This document shows, piece after piece, positions 1-6,804 of a stretch of 8,483 nt of DNA (its first letter is position 1; each line of letters begins with the position of its first letter). The stretch covers positions 1 to 8,483 of the forward strand of contig JBEIHH010000110.1 of assembly GCA_040381475.1 (NCBI GenBank). Reading direction: 5' to 3'. The stretch comes from JAIBBG01 sp040381475 (GTDB lineage: Bacteria; Bacteroidota; Bacteroidia; Flavobacteriales_D; Sanyastnellaceae). A program made the translations under genes and the position numbers. Below the pieces are notes generated by a model. That model was not told the origin of the DNA. It searched no databases and was given only the letters and a program-made list of their open reading frames with translations.

Positions 1-590
1 AAAGAATTAAAGAATACAAACTGCCCGAATGGATCGAAAAATACGTAGTATCGAAGGGCTTTAAGATCAACCACGCCGCAGCTCAACTGCTGGCCGATTA
101 CCTAGGATCTGATCTGAGTAAGGTCGTGAATGCTGTAAACAAACTTTCCATCGTGCTCAATGGCAAAGGTGAAATCACACCTCTGGTCATTGAACAAAAC
201 ATCGGAATTTCCAAAGACTACAATATTTTCGAATTAACGAATGCCTTGGGTCAGAAGGATATTTTAAAAGCAAACAGGATCATCACGTATTTCGAAGCGA
301 ATCCAAAAAACAATCCCATTCAACAAGTACTGCCTATGCTCTATAATTACTTTTCTAAACTGGCAGCTTTCATTTCAATACCCGATAAAAAGTTCGCTTC
401 CGCAGAATTAGGAATCAGTCCCTATGCTTTGAATGAATACAAAGCAGCGGCAGCTAACTATTCCCCTCAAAAAGTAGAACGCATAATTTCTTACATCCGC
501 GAAACCGATAAAAAATCAAAAGGCGTTGACAACGTCTCCGCGGATAGCGGTGAACTGATGAAGGAACTTATCTTCAAAATTCTGCACTGA
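1..590 (+). CDS. holA: DNA polymerase III subunit delta, C-terminal part (5' end outside window)
   Basis: Delta is the clamp-loader subunit that opens the beta sliding clamp during replication. The reading frame is open from base 3, upstream of the first in-window GTG (126), so the gene enters from the left. About 195 residues are visible. Bacteroidota HolA is usually around 340 residues, so roughly the first 145 are missing; these would hold the N-terminal AAA+-like domain. The visible part begins in the lid region (FKINHAAAQLLADYLGSDL) and continues into the collar domain, with the family signatures GISKDYNIFELTNAL and YFEANPKNNPIQQVLPMLY. The C-terminus is intact and ends with TGA followed at once by an in-frame TAA (588-593). 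It converges on the MOSC gene with a gap of 23 bases. That gap holds only a weak 5-bp inverted repeat (AAAGT/ACTTT, about 598-613), not a convincing terminator. Confidence 0.93.
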   Translation, partial: RIKEYKLPEWIEKYVVSKGFKINHAAAQLLADYLGSDLSKVVNAVNKLSIVLNGKGEITPLVIEQNIGISKDYNIFELTNALGQKDILKANRIITYFEANPKNNPIQQVLPMLYNYFSKLAAFISIPDKKFASAELGISPYALNEYKAAAANYSPQKVERIISYIRETDKKSKGVDNVSADSGELMKELIFKILH

Positions 591-613
591 TAAAATAAAA
601 GTCTACTCCACTT

Positions 614-1429
614 TCATTTAATTGATATCCTGTCTCCTCGGCTGATCAAGCCAATTGACGACTCCGAAATCACATTCTGACCAAAGAATATTTTATTGTT
701 CTTCGCACGATAACCTGAAAGTGTGCGAAGAGGCTCTTTAGACGCCCTGCCTGTTTCTTCATCGATGGTTGTCATAACACATCGTGAACATAATTTTACT
801 CCTTTGAATTGAAAAACTCCTATTGAAAAACGACTCCACGTGTCTTCTTCGAACGGTGTTTCTGTTGTAACAACAATGTTGGGTCTGAATCTTTCCCACC
901 CAATCTTTTCAGACCCTGTCCGTGCTAACTTTTCATTCAAATCCTTCAGCGACGCCGTTCCTGCAAGCAATATCTGATAACCGTCGGTAAATGATGTCAC
1001 TTCTTTGCCGCTGGTGTACATACCGTCAATTTGCCGGTTCGTTTCGGCCGGCATATAAACCATTCGGATTTTAACTTTCAGAAAATCAGAAAAAAACTCA
1101 TCCGCCTCGTCTGAAATCGAATGCGCAACGCAGCGATCACTCCAGATATCGACCATTACCTGCTCTCCGCCGGCGGGTTCCAATAAAACACGCAACGATT
1201 GTGAAGGGCTTTCTTTCCTGAATATCACCAGATGATCATGATCTACTGCGGTTCCGAACTGCACCAACTCGGTGTTTTCTCGCCTCGTCAGAAATCGACC
1301 GTTTTCATCTACCAGCATGAACATCCGGTCATGACTGATACCGGTTCGACTGAGAGCAATAGAAGGGACTTCAATTCCTGCCAAAGACTTCACGGGATAA
1401 ATCATAAGATGTTCTACAGAGCGCTCCAT
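614..1429 (-). CDS. MOSC domain protein, mARC/YcbX-like molybdenum-cofactor enzyme
   Basis: 271 residues. The N-terminal MOSC_N beta-barrel starts at once (HLMIYPVKSLAGIEV, then GISHDRMFMLVDENGRFLTRR). The MOSC domain follows, with RFRPNIVV, the motif LCSRCVMTTIDEETG (Cys214, Cys217) and FGQN near the end. In human mARC1 the equivalent of Cys217 (Cys273, second Cys of CSRC) ligates molybdenum, so the cofactor site looks intact. The family reduces N-hydroxylated compounds such as N-hydroxylated bases and amidoximes. E. coli YcbX carries an extra C-terminal 2Fe-2S ferredoxin domain; this protein ends right after the MOSC fold, so its electrons must come from a separate partner, as for mARC. The physiological substrate cannot be told. 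It is divergent from hemE, 86 bases away, with no clear promoter box between them. The ATG at 1429 fits the usual family start. Confidence 0.9.
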   Translation of the reverse strand: MERSVEHLMIYPVKSLAGIEVPSIALSRTGISHDRMFMLVDENGRFLTRRENTELVQFGTAVDHDHLVIFRKESPSQSLRVLLEPAGGEQVMVDIWSDRCVAHSISDEADEFFSDFLKVKIRMVYMPAETNRQIDGMYTSGKEVTSFTDGYQILLAGTASLKDLNEKLARTGSEKIGWERFRPNIVVTTETPFEEDTWSRFSIGVFQFKGVKLCSRCVMTTIDEETGRASKEPLRTLSGYRAKNNKIFFGQNVISESSIGLISRGDRISIK

Positions 1430-1515
1430 AAGCGAATATATTCACGAAAGCAGCCATAAACACTTTCACACCTGCATCATTTACCTCAACAATCAGGGCA
1501 CTGAACCGTAAATTC

Positions 1516-2565
1516 ATGACTAAATTCGCAGCCCTTATGAATTTGAAGAATGATTTAATACTTCGGGCAGCCCGTGGTGAAAGGGTTGAGCGTATTCCGG
1601 TATGGGTAATGCGTCAGGCAGGGCGCATCCTCTCAGAATACAGGGCTACGAGGAGTCGGGCAGGTAGTTTTAAAAATCTGCTGATGAATTCTGATCTCGC
1701 TTGCGAAGTCACTATTCAGCCGGTAGATATTCTTGGTGTAGATGCCGCCATTCTCTTTTCGGATATTCTGGTTATACCGGAAGCCATGGGCCTGCCATAT
1801 CGGATGGATGAGGGAAAAGGACCTTCTTTTGACAATACAATAAAGACAGAATCAGACCTCGCCAAACTAAGCAACTACGCGATCATTGAAAATCTGGGAT
1901 ATGTTTTTGAAACCATTGGTAAAATCAAAAAAGAACTCAATTCGAGAGTTCCATTGATCGGATTTGCCGGTGCTCCATGGACAATTTTCTGCTACATGGT
2001 TGAAGGACGCGGATCGAAAACTTTCTCAGCATCCAGAGCGATGTTGTCTCAAAATCCGGAATTGGCACACGCATTGCTTACAAGAATTACAGACGCAACC
2101 ATTATCTACTTAAAAGAACAGATAAAAACAGGTTGCGATATGGTCCAGCTGTTTGACAGCTGGGCAGGAATATTGAACAGGAACACTTACAACACATTTG
2201 CATTGCCATACATCCAGAAAATCTGCGAAAGCGTGAAAGAAGTACCCATGACAGTCTTTGCCAAGGGGGCCTTCTTTTCCATGCACGAATTAGGGGCACT
2301 TCCATGCAGGACCATTGGCCTGGACTGGCACACCGAACCCCAAATGGCTCGGGAGTGGATTGGAGAAGAGAAAACCCTTCAGGGAAATCTGGACCCGGCT
2401 ATTCTCTATGGAAGTCACGACTTTATCCGTTCAGAAACTAAAAAGATGATACAATCTTTTGGGCCAAATCGCTATATTGCGAACCTTGGGCACGGTGTTT
2501 ACCCTGACATTGACCACCTCAAACTTCGAACATTCATACAAACAATTCAAGAACACCAATTTTAA
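1516..2565 (+). CDS. hemE: Uroporphyrinogen decarboxylase
   Basis: Cytoplasmic enzyme that removes four carboxyl groups from uroporphyrinogen III to give coproporphyrinogen III in haem synthesis; it needs no cofactor. It is 349 residues, the normal length, with no gaps. The substrate-binding signature VWVMRQAGRILSEYR supplies Arg33 and Arg37. Other expected active-site residues are present: Asp83 (FSDILVIPEAMGLPY), Tyr160 (GFAGAPWTIFCYMVEG), the Ser of QLFDSWAG and His326 (NLGHGVYPD). The longest frame starts at 1516, but Met8 at 1537 (MNLKNDLILRA) is where most relatives begin, so 1537 may be the true start. Neither site has a clear Shine-Dalgarno sequence. It is followed after 4 bases by an OmpA-domain gene, so the two are probably co-transcribed. 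No other haem gene is in the window. Confidence 0.97.
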   Translation: MTKFAALMNLKNDLILRAARGERVERIPVWVMRQAGRILSEYRATRSRAGSFKNLLMNSDLACEVTIQPVDILGVDAAILFSDILVIPEAMGLPYRMDEGKGPSFDNTIKTESDLAKLSNYAIIENLGYVFETIGKIKKELNSRVPLIGFAGAPWTIFCYMVEGRGSKTFSASRAMLSQNPELAHALLTRITDATIIYLKEQIKTGCDMVQLFDSWAGILNRNTYNTFALPYIQKICESVKEVPMTVFAKGAFFSMHELGALPCRTIGLDWHTEPQMAREWIGEEKTLQGNLDPAILYGSHDFIRSETKKMIQSFGPNRYIANLGHGVYPDIDHLKLRTFIQTIQEHQF

Positions 2566-2569
2566 AATC

Positions 2570-3781
2570 ATGAAAAGGCGTTATCTCATTCTCTTTACCC
2601 TAATCGCTATCTCTGCGCAAGTCACGGCCCAGACTCAGAAAAAGACTGCTACTCAAGCCAAACCAGCACCTGCAGAAGAAGTTGAACCTGGAGGTAATCT
2701 CATTGCTGATGCAAGTTTTGAAGTCTCAGAAGTAAAACTACTCAAGGGATATAATCAACTCACCACCTTTCTGAAATCCTGGTCAAGCCCTAATGCAACT
2801 TCTGCAGACCTATATAACAATATGGTGAAAAGCACTAAGGTTTCAATTCCGAAGAACGACTTTGGAACCGAAGATGCAATGGACGGTGGCAGCTATGCCG
2901 GTTTCCGGGCATTCACCAAAGACCCAAAAAAAACGCGCACTTATTTGCAGGCTAAGTTGCAGAAAAAAATGGTCAAAGACAAACTCTATTGTGTCCGCTT
3001 TAATGTGAGTCTTGCTGATCTCAGCAAATGGGGTGTGAATAACATCGGTGTTTTTATCAGCGACAGGAAAATTCAAAATACCAATGACAATGCGTTGACT
3101 TTTATACCGCACATCACTGAAAAGTCCAATAAATCAATCACAACCATGGAAGGTTGGGAAACTATTTGTGGTACCTACCTGGCAACAGGAAAAGAAGAGT
3201 ACATCGTCATCGGTTGTTTTGGTACCGAGGAAAATTTAAGATTGGAAAAAGTAAAAAAACCGGCAAGTGAGACAGGCCTTGTGATGGCCGATTCGTATTA
3301 CTACCTCGACAATGTCGAAATTATAGAAGTTGAAGCCCAGAGCCAGTGCTTCTGCGGAGAAACTGAAGATCGTGATCCCGATCTGATTTATAGCCGTTCA
3401 TCGGCAAAAGGTATAGACATGAAACCGGAACAAATTGTGACAGCCACAGCGGTATGGTTCTCTTTCCTTTCTGCTGAAGTACCCAACATGTTCGAGCCCG
3501 AATTGCAGGAAGTAATTTCAATTATGAAAACCGATCCTGATATGAAAATCGAACTTGTTGGACATAGCGAATTGGATGAAATTAATGAAGCCAAAATCAA
3601 CCGTTATTATCTCGGATTGGCCCAAACAAGAGCCGAATCTGTGAAAAAATATTTAGTTGAGAATGGTATCGATGAAACTCGAATTTCAATTAGCAGCAAA
3701 GACAATACTGTACCCGCAAGCACCAAAACAACTCCTCTGGGAAAAGCTCAAAACAGAAGAGTTGAGTTTCTGGTGAAGTAA
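2570..3781 (+). CDS. Secreted OmpA-domain envelope protein with N-terminal beta domain (paralogue 1)
   Basis: 403 residues. The ATG at 2570 is chosen because it opens a clean signal peptide (MKRRYLILFTLIAISAQVTA, likely cut after Ala20); the frame stays open upstream to 2459 but only inside hemE. A short Lys/Pro/Ala linker follows. Residues about 43-255 form a beta-rich domain common in Bacteroidota envelope proteins (NLIADASFEV, FGTEDAMDGGSYAGF, YLQAKLQKKM, YYYLDNVEI). A CxC motif (Cys260, Cys262) then leads into an OmpA C-terminal domain (about 290-403) ending in AQNRRVEF. This domain normally grips peptidoglycan diaminopimelate through an Asp in GHTD and an Arg in LSxxRA. Here the first motif reads GHSE (331-334), and extra residues precede the Arg (Arg354), so binding may be altered. 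Expected location is the periplasm, perhaps bound to outer membrane or wall; the role is unknown. Transcription likely comes from hemE and ends at 3797-3837. Confidence 0.9.
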   Translation: MKRRYLILFTLIAISAQVTAQTQKKTATQAKPAPAEEVEPGGNLIADASFEVSEVKLLKGYNQLTTFLKSWSSPNATSADLYNNMVKSTKVSIPKNDFGTEDAMDGGSYAGFRAFTKDPKKTRTYLQAKLQKKMVKDKLYCVRFNVSLADLSKWGVNNIGVFISDRKIQNTNDNALTFIPHITEKSNKSITTMEGWETICGTYLATGKEEYIVIGCFGTEENLRLEKVKKPASETGLVMADSYYYLDNVEIIEVEAQSQCFCGETEDRDPDLIYSRSSAKGIDMKPEQIVTATAVWFSFLSAEVPNMFEPELQEVISIMKTDPDMKIELVGHSELDEINEAKINRYYLGLAQTRAESVKKYLVENGIDETRISISSKDNTVPASTKTTPLGKAQNRRVEFLVK

Positions 3782-3796
3782 GAAAACCAAATTATC

Positions 3797-3837
3797 TCCC
3801 CTTCCACAAAACACAATGTGGATGGGGATTTTTTTTT
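3797..3837 (+). terminator. Intrinsic terminator after the first OmpA-domain gene
   Basis: The stem pairs 3797-3808 with 3817-3828: 12 positions with one T-T mismatch (3802/3823), including a run of four C-G pairs. The loop has 8 bases and nine T residues follow (3829-3837). It begins 16 bases after the stop codon. It should end the hemE-OmpA transcript and implies a separate promoter, or read-through, for the second OmpA gene. Confidence 0.88.
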
Positions 3838-3920
3838 GGCCCGATCTTTCCACATGGCTATTCTGAAAAGCAGAAAACAGCGGACTGAAATAATCAACGC
3901 AAACTGCTGTTATTAGCTCC

Positions 3921-5054
3921 ATGAAAGTCCTCGCGATCTGCATATTGATTACAATTACAGGAATCCTTTCAGTAAGAGGCCAAAACCTTGTTGAAAATGG
4001 AAGTTTTGAAGTCAAAGGATATTGCCCGGGAAATTTTAACCAACAAGAATTGAATACCATTTCAGGCTGGTGGCAGGCTACGGATGGAACGCCGGATTAT
4101 TTCAACGCCTGTAGCGATAAAGTGGGTGTACCAAACAACGTGTTCGGAATTCAGGAAGCCAAAGATGGTCATGCATATGCAGGTCTTGTTAGTTACAATG
4201 GCGGCGGCAAACAGAACTACAGGGAATATCTGCAATCAAAACTTGCCAGACAGCTTACAGAAGGTGAAATGGTTTGTATTGAAATGTGGGTTTCCGCAGC
4301 AGACTACTGCAACTTCGTTACGGATGGCTTAGGAATTTTGCTCAGTGAAAAAAAGGTTGAGAGCAATCTTCAAACCCCATTGGGCAATCTGCCGAGTCTC
4401 AGAAATCCTCGCCTCCATATGCTCGATGAAGCATCCGATTGGGTCTTAATCAGTGATACTTATATAGCCAAAGGCGGCGAGCAATACATCACGATCGGAA
4501 ATTTTCTTAAAGACAAAGAATTGAAAATAATTCGCCGTACCGAAGACATGGGTGCCAAAGGCAATAGCAATTGGGCATACACTTATATCGATCAGGTGGC
4601 GGTTACACCTGTTGGTAAGAGATCAGAATGCAGCTGTGAAAACGACTATCTGGCCAGCATCGCCGTTGATCCTCCGCTCGAACTCAGTGAATACAATAAG
4701 ATCAATCTGGATGCTGTATTATTTGATTTCGATATGGATGTTCTTACCGATACAGCCGTAGTGCAACTGAATGAAGTTTTTGCACTGCTCAAAAAAAACA
4801 GAGCCATGTTTCTCGAAATTTCCGGTCATACAGATATCGTTGGCCCTGATGGCTACAACCTTGATCTGTCAAAACGAAGAGCACAGGCCGTGATCGAATA
4901 CCTGAAGAGAAAAGGTATCAGCGAATCAAGACTAATTCTGACATATCATGGAAAAAAAATACCTGTTGCCGACAATGAATCAGAAATGGGTAGACAACAA
5001 AACCGGCGCGTGGAGTTCGAAATTCTTGAGAAAAAATTCGAGCTTATTCAATAG
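3921..5054 (+). CDS. Secreted OmpA-domain envelope protein with N-terminal beta domain (paralogue 2)
   Basis: 377 residues with the same layout as the preceding gene product. The signal peptide (MKVLAICILITITGILSVRG) is probably cut before Gln21. The beta domain (about 22-232) has NLVENGSFEV, GTPDYFNACS, VPNNVFGIQEAKDGHAYAG, YREYLQSKL and YTYIDQVAV, matching paralogue 1 motif by motif. A CxC motif (Cys237, Cys239) precedes the OmpA domain (about 255-370). That domain is canonical: VLFDFDMDVL, GHTD with Asp305, LSKRRAQ with Arg320, and QQNRRVEF. It should therefore bind peptidoglycan and anchor the protein in the periplasm. The function of the N-terminal domain is not known; sugar or protein binding is only a guess. 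The ATG at 3921 opens the signal peptide directly. I found no clear promoter box in 3838-3920. The last 11 bases overlap the end of obgE on the other strand. Confidence 0.92.
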   Translation: MKVLAICILITITGILSVRGQNLVENGSFEVKGYCPGNFNQQELNTISGWWQATDGTPDYFNACSDKVGVPNNVFGIQEAKDGHAYAGLVSYNGGGKQNYREYLQSKLARQLTEGEMVCIEMWVSAADYCNFVTDGLGILLSEKKVESNLQTPLGNLPSLRNPRLHMLDEASDWVLISDTYIAKGGEQYITIGNFLKDKELKIIRRTEDMGAKGNSNWAYTYIDQVAVTPVGKRSECSCENDYLASIAVDPPLELSEYNKINLDAVLFDFDMDVLTDTAVVQLNEVFALLKKNRAMFLEISGHTDIVGPDGYNLDLSKRRAQAVIEYLKRKGISESRLILTYHGKKIPVADNESEMGRQQNRRVEFEILEKKFELIQ

Positions 5055-6045
5055 CGGTATTGATCTGCTCCCAGATCATGTCCTTCAATTTTTCGACATT
5101 CATACCAGTCACAGCCGATATGAAAATAGCGGGAACATCGGTTGGAAGCATCAACTTCATTTGCAACATCATTTCCTCATCCAGCATATCGCATTTGGTA
5201 ATAGCAAGCAATCGCTTTTTATGAAGCAATTCAGGATTGTACTTCTTGAGTTCATTCAACAGAATTTCATATTCATGTCGGATATCTTTGGCATCGCAGG
5301 ATATCATGAACAATAGCGATGAATTGCGTTCGATGTGGCGCAGAAAGCGATGTCCAAGACCTCGTCCCTCAGCCGCTCCTTCAATAATCCCGGGAATATC
5401 AGCCATCACAAATGAACGATTGTCCCGGTATCTTACCATACCCAGATTTGGAACCAAAGTGGTAAAAGGATAATCGGCTATCTCTGGTTTGGCTGCACTT
5501 ACTACCGAAAGCAGGGTCGATTTTCCAGCATTGGGAAAGCCAACCAGTCCGACATCTGCAAGTACTTTTAATTCAAGAACCTTCCACTCTTCCTTACCTG
5601 GCTCTCCGGGTTGAGCATAATCCGGAGCCTGATTGGTTGAGGTCTTAAAATGATCGTTACCTAGTCCGCCTCGTCCGCCGGATACAAGAACAAACTCCTG
5701 ACCATCCTCGGTAATCTCAAATTCAACTTTCCCTGATTCAAAATCACGTGCAACCGTGCCTAAAGGTACCAACAGTATTTCATCTGTTCCTTGTGCGCCT
5801 GTTCTGCGTGCACTGCCCCCATTTTCTCCAGGCTCGGCAATTACATGCTTCCGGTATTTCAGGTGCAGCAATGTCCATACATCTTTGCTTCCGCGAAGAA
5901 TAATATGTCCGCCACGACCTCCATCACCACCATCCGGGCCACCTTTGGCAACAAATTTTTCCCTCCGGAAATGGCGACTACCTGCTCCGCCCTTTCCTGA
6001 GCGGCAACAAATTTTCACATAATCTACAAAATTGGAGTCAGCCAT
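5044..6045 (-). CDS. obgE: Obg-family GTPase (ObgE/CgtA)
   Basis: 333 residues. Obg proteins are essential GTPases that bind the large ribosomal subunit and link its assembly to stress signalling. The glycine-rich Obg fold fills residues 1-160 (CRSGKGGAGSRHFRREK, GGPDGGDGGRGG, GGRGGLGND, QPGEPG). The G domain follows: G1 GFPNAGKS (169-176), switch region with YPFTT (192-196), G3 DIPG (216-219) followed by EGAAEGRGLGHRFLRH, G4 TKCD (283-286, where NKxD is the general form) and G5 SAVTG (310-314). It ends shortly after G5, so it lacks the C-terminal OCT domain of some Gram-positive Obg proteins. The ATG at 6045 gives the usual start. It lies 35 bases downstream of adk on the same strand, with no terminator between, so the two are probably one operon. 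Its stop codon lies inside the end of the convergent OmpA gene. Confidence 0.97.
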   Translation of the reverse strand: MADSNFVDYVKICCRSGKGGAGSRHFRREKFVAKGGPDGGDGGRGGHIILRGSKDVWTLLHLKYRKHVIAEPGENGGSARRTGAQGTDEILLVPLGTVARDFESGKVEFEITEDGQEFVLVSGGRGGLGNDHFKTSTNQAPDYAQPGEPGKEEWKVLELKVLADVGLVGFPNAGKSTLLSVVSAAKPEIADYPFTTLVPNLGMVRYRDNRSFVMADIPGIIEGAAEGRGLGHRFLRHIERNSSLLFMISCDAKDIRHEYEILLNELKKYNPELLHKKRLLAITKCDMLDEEMMLQMKLMLPTDVPAIFISAVTGMNVEKLKDMIWEQINTAIE

Positions 6046-6080
6046 CAGTTGGGTTCAATAAAACAAAACGAAACAATTTT

Positions 6081-6665
6081 TTATGCAGTCAAGGCATTGA
6101 TGGCGGAACGAAGTCGTTCGGATATTTCTTCCACCGAACCAATAACTTCAATTCCGCGGTATTTACCCTGAGATTTATAATAATCAGCCACAGGAGCTGT
6201 TTCACGATTATACACTGAAATCCTGTTGCGTACTATGTTTTCATCTGCATCATCAGATCTGCCACTTGTTTTAGCCCTATTGAGAAGTCGTTTGATCAAT
6301 TCCTCCTCATCAACTTCCAACGCCAACATGCAGGTAATATCTGTTCCTTTGGTCTTAAGAAACAAATCCAAAGCACTCGCCTGAGCCGATGTGCGCGGAA
6401 ATCCGTCGAAAATGAATCCCTTCGCTGAAGGGTGCTTTTCCACCTCATTTTCAAGCATCGATATAGTAACACTGTCCGGCACCAATTCTCCCTTATCCAT
6501 GAAACTTTTAGCCAACCTGCCAAGCTGCGTTTCACCTTTGATGTTTCCTCTGAATATGTCTCCGGTACTCAGATGCACCAGGTTGTATTCATGGATGAGC
6601 TTCTCAGATTGAGTTCCTTTCCCAGCTCCGGGAGGACCGAAGAGTACAATGTTTAACATAGACAT
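6081..6665 (-). CDS. adk: Adenylate kinase
   Basis: Cytoplasmic enzyme that interconverts ATP + AMP and 2 ADP. It is 194 residues, the short-LID form: the LID segment around 130-140 is a brief loop with no zinc-binding cysteines. The P-loop is GPPGAGKGT (10-18). AMP-site motifs are STGDIFR (33-39) and DGFPRT (87-92). LID and catalytic arginines lie in GRSDD (135-139) and in RNRISVYNRETAPVADYY (146-163). The coordinates give the longest frame; Met3 at 6659 (MLNIVLFGPPG) is the more usual start and would fit the TAnnTTTG box at 6667-6674, which would then give an almost leaderless message. It is followed by obgE, a pairing seen in other Bacteroidota. The divergent neighbour is lpdA, 139 bases away. 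Confidence 0.97.
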   Translation of the reverse strand: MSMLNIVLFGPPGAGKGTQSEKLIHEYNLVHLSTGDIFRGNIKGETQLGRLAKSFMDKGELVPDSVTISMLENEVEKHPSAKGFIFDGFPRTSAQASALDLFLKTKGTDITCMLALEVDEEELIKRLLNRAKTSGRSDDADENIVRNRISVYNRETAPVADYYKSQGKYRGIEVIGSVEEISERLRSAINALTA

Positions 6666-6666
6666 T

Positions 6667-6674
6667 CAAATGTA
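6667..6674 (-). promoter_or_regulatory. Candidate Bacteroidota -7 box for adk-obgE
   Basis: On the minus strand these bases read TACATTTG, an exact match to the Bacteroidota TAnnTTTG element. A TTG lies about 23 bases further upstream, slightly beyond the usual 19-21 spacing for a -33 element. Transcription would start near 6660-6662, at or just before the Met3 codon (6659) of adk. The short motif could be chance; position and orientation support it. Confidence 0.4.
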
Positions 6675-6733
6675 GCGTTCGCGAAAATACGGCTATTCAA
6701 TCATTTCCTGTTGAAACATTCCCCCCGAGAATC

Positions 6734-6749
6734 GACTGAATATTCAATC
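6734..6749. promoter_or_regulatory. 16-base near-palindrome, possible operator
   Basis: GACTGAATATTCAATC pairs with itself at 14 of 16 positions, around a perfect 10-base core TGAATATTCA (6737-6746). The right half, TATTCAATC (6741-6749), occurs again at 6694-6702 in the same intergenic region. The palindrome ends 28 bases before the lpdA -7 box, a usual place for a regulator to bind. No regulator gene is nearby, and the assignment is inferred from symmetry and position only. Confidence 0.35.
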
Positions 6750-6777
6750 CGGAATTCTACCATGCGCAACTGCGACT

Positions 6778-6785
6778 TAAATTTG
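6778..6785 (+). promoter_or_regulatory. Candidate Bacteroidota -7 box for lpdA
   Basis: TAAATTTG matches TAnnTTTG exactly and ends 19 bases before the lpdA ATG. Transcription would start near 6790, giving a leader of about 15 bases. No good TTTG -33 element is seen at the expected distance, near 6753. Confidence 0.45.
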
Positions 6786-6804
6786 CATCCCAAATTTTGA
6801 TGAA

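Noticed and set aside
1232..1459. Plus-strand open frame of 75 codons across the MOSC gene start
   Set aside because: It is antisense to a well-supported gene, has no family motif, and looks like a shadow frame.
1430..1515. Promoter search in the MOSC-hemE divergent spacer
   Set aside because: Only imperfect matches such as TATATTCG (minus, 1433-1440) were found, too close to the start codon to be a sound promoter.
2459..2569. Extension of OmpA paralogue 1 upstream to an ATG inside hemE
   Set aside because: It would place 37 unrelated residues before a clean signal peptide and overlap hemE; the ATG at 2570 directly opens the signal peptide.
3870..3918. Inverted repeat AACAGC/GCTGTT before OmpA paralogue 2
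   Set aside because: Only about 6 pairs around a loop of more than 20 bases, with no other signal; likely chance.
3921..3990. Possible lipoprotein signal (Cys7) in OmpA paralogue 2
   Set aside because: The cysteine lies at the start of the hydrophobic stretch, not after it, and no lipobox precedes it; a cut before Gln21 fits better.
3686..4060. Minus-strand open frame of 124 codons across the two OmpA genes
   Set aside because: It runs through a strong plus-strand terminator and two signal-peptide coding regions and has no recognisable domain.
4948..5316. Plus-strand open frame of 122 codons running into obgE
   Set aside because: It is antisense to the conserved G4/G5 part of obgE and out of frame with the OmpA domain; no motif supports it.
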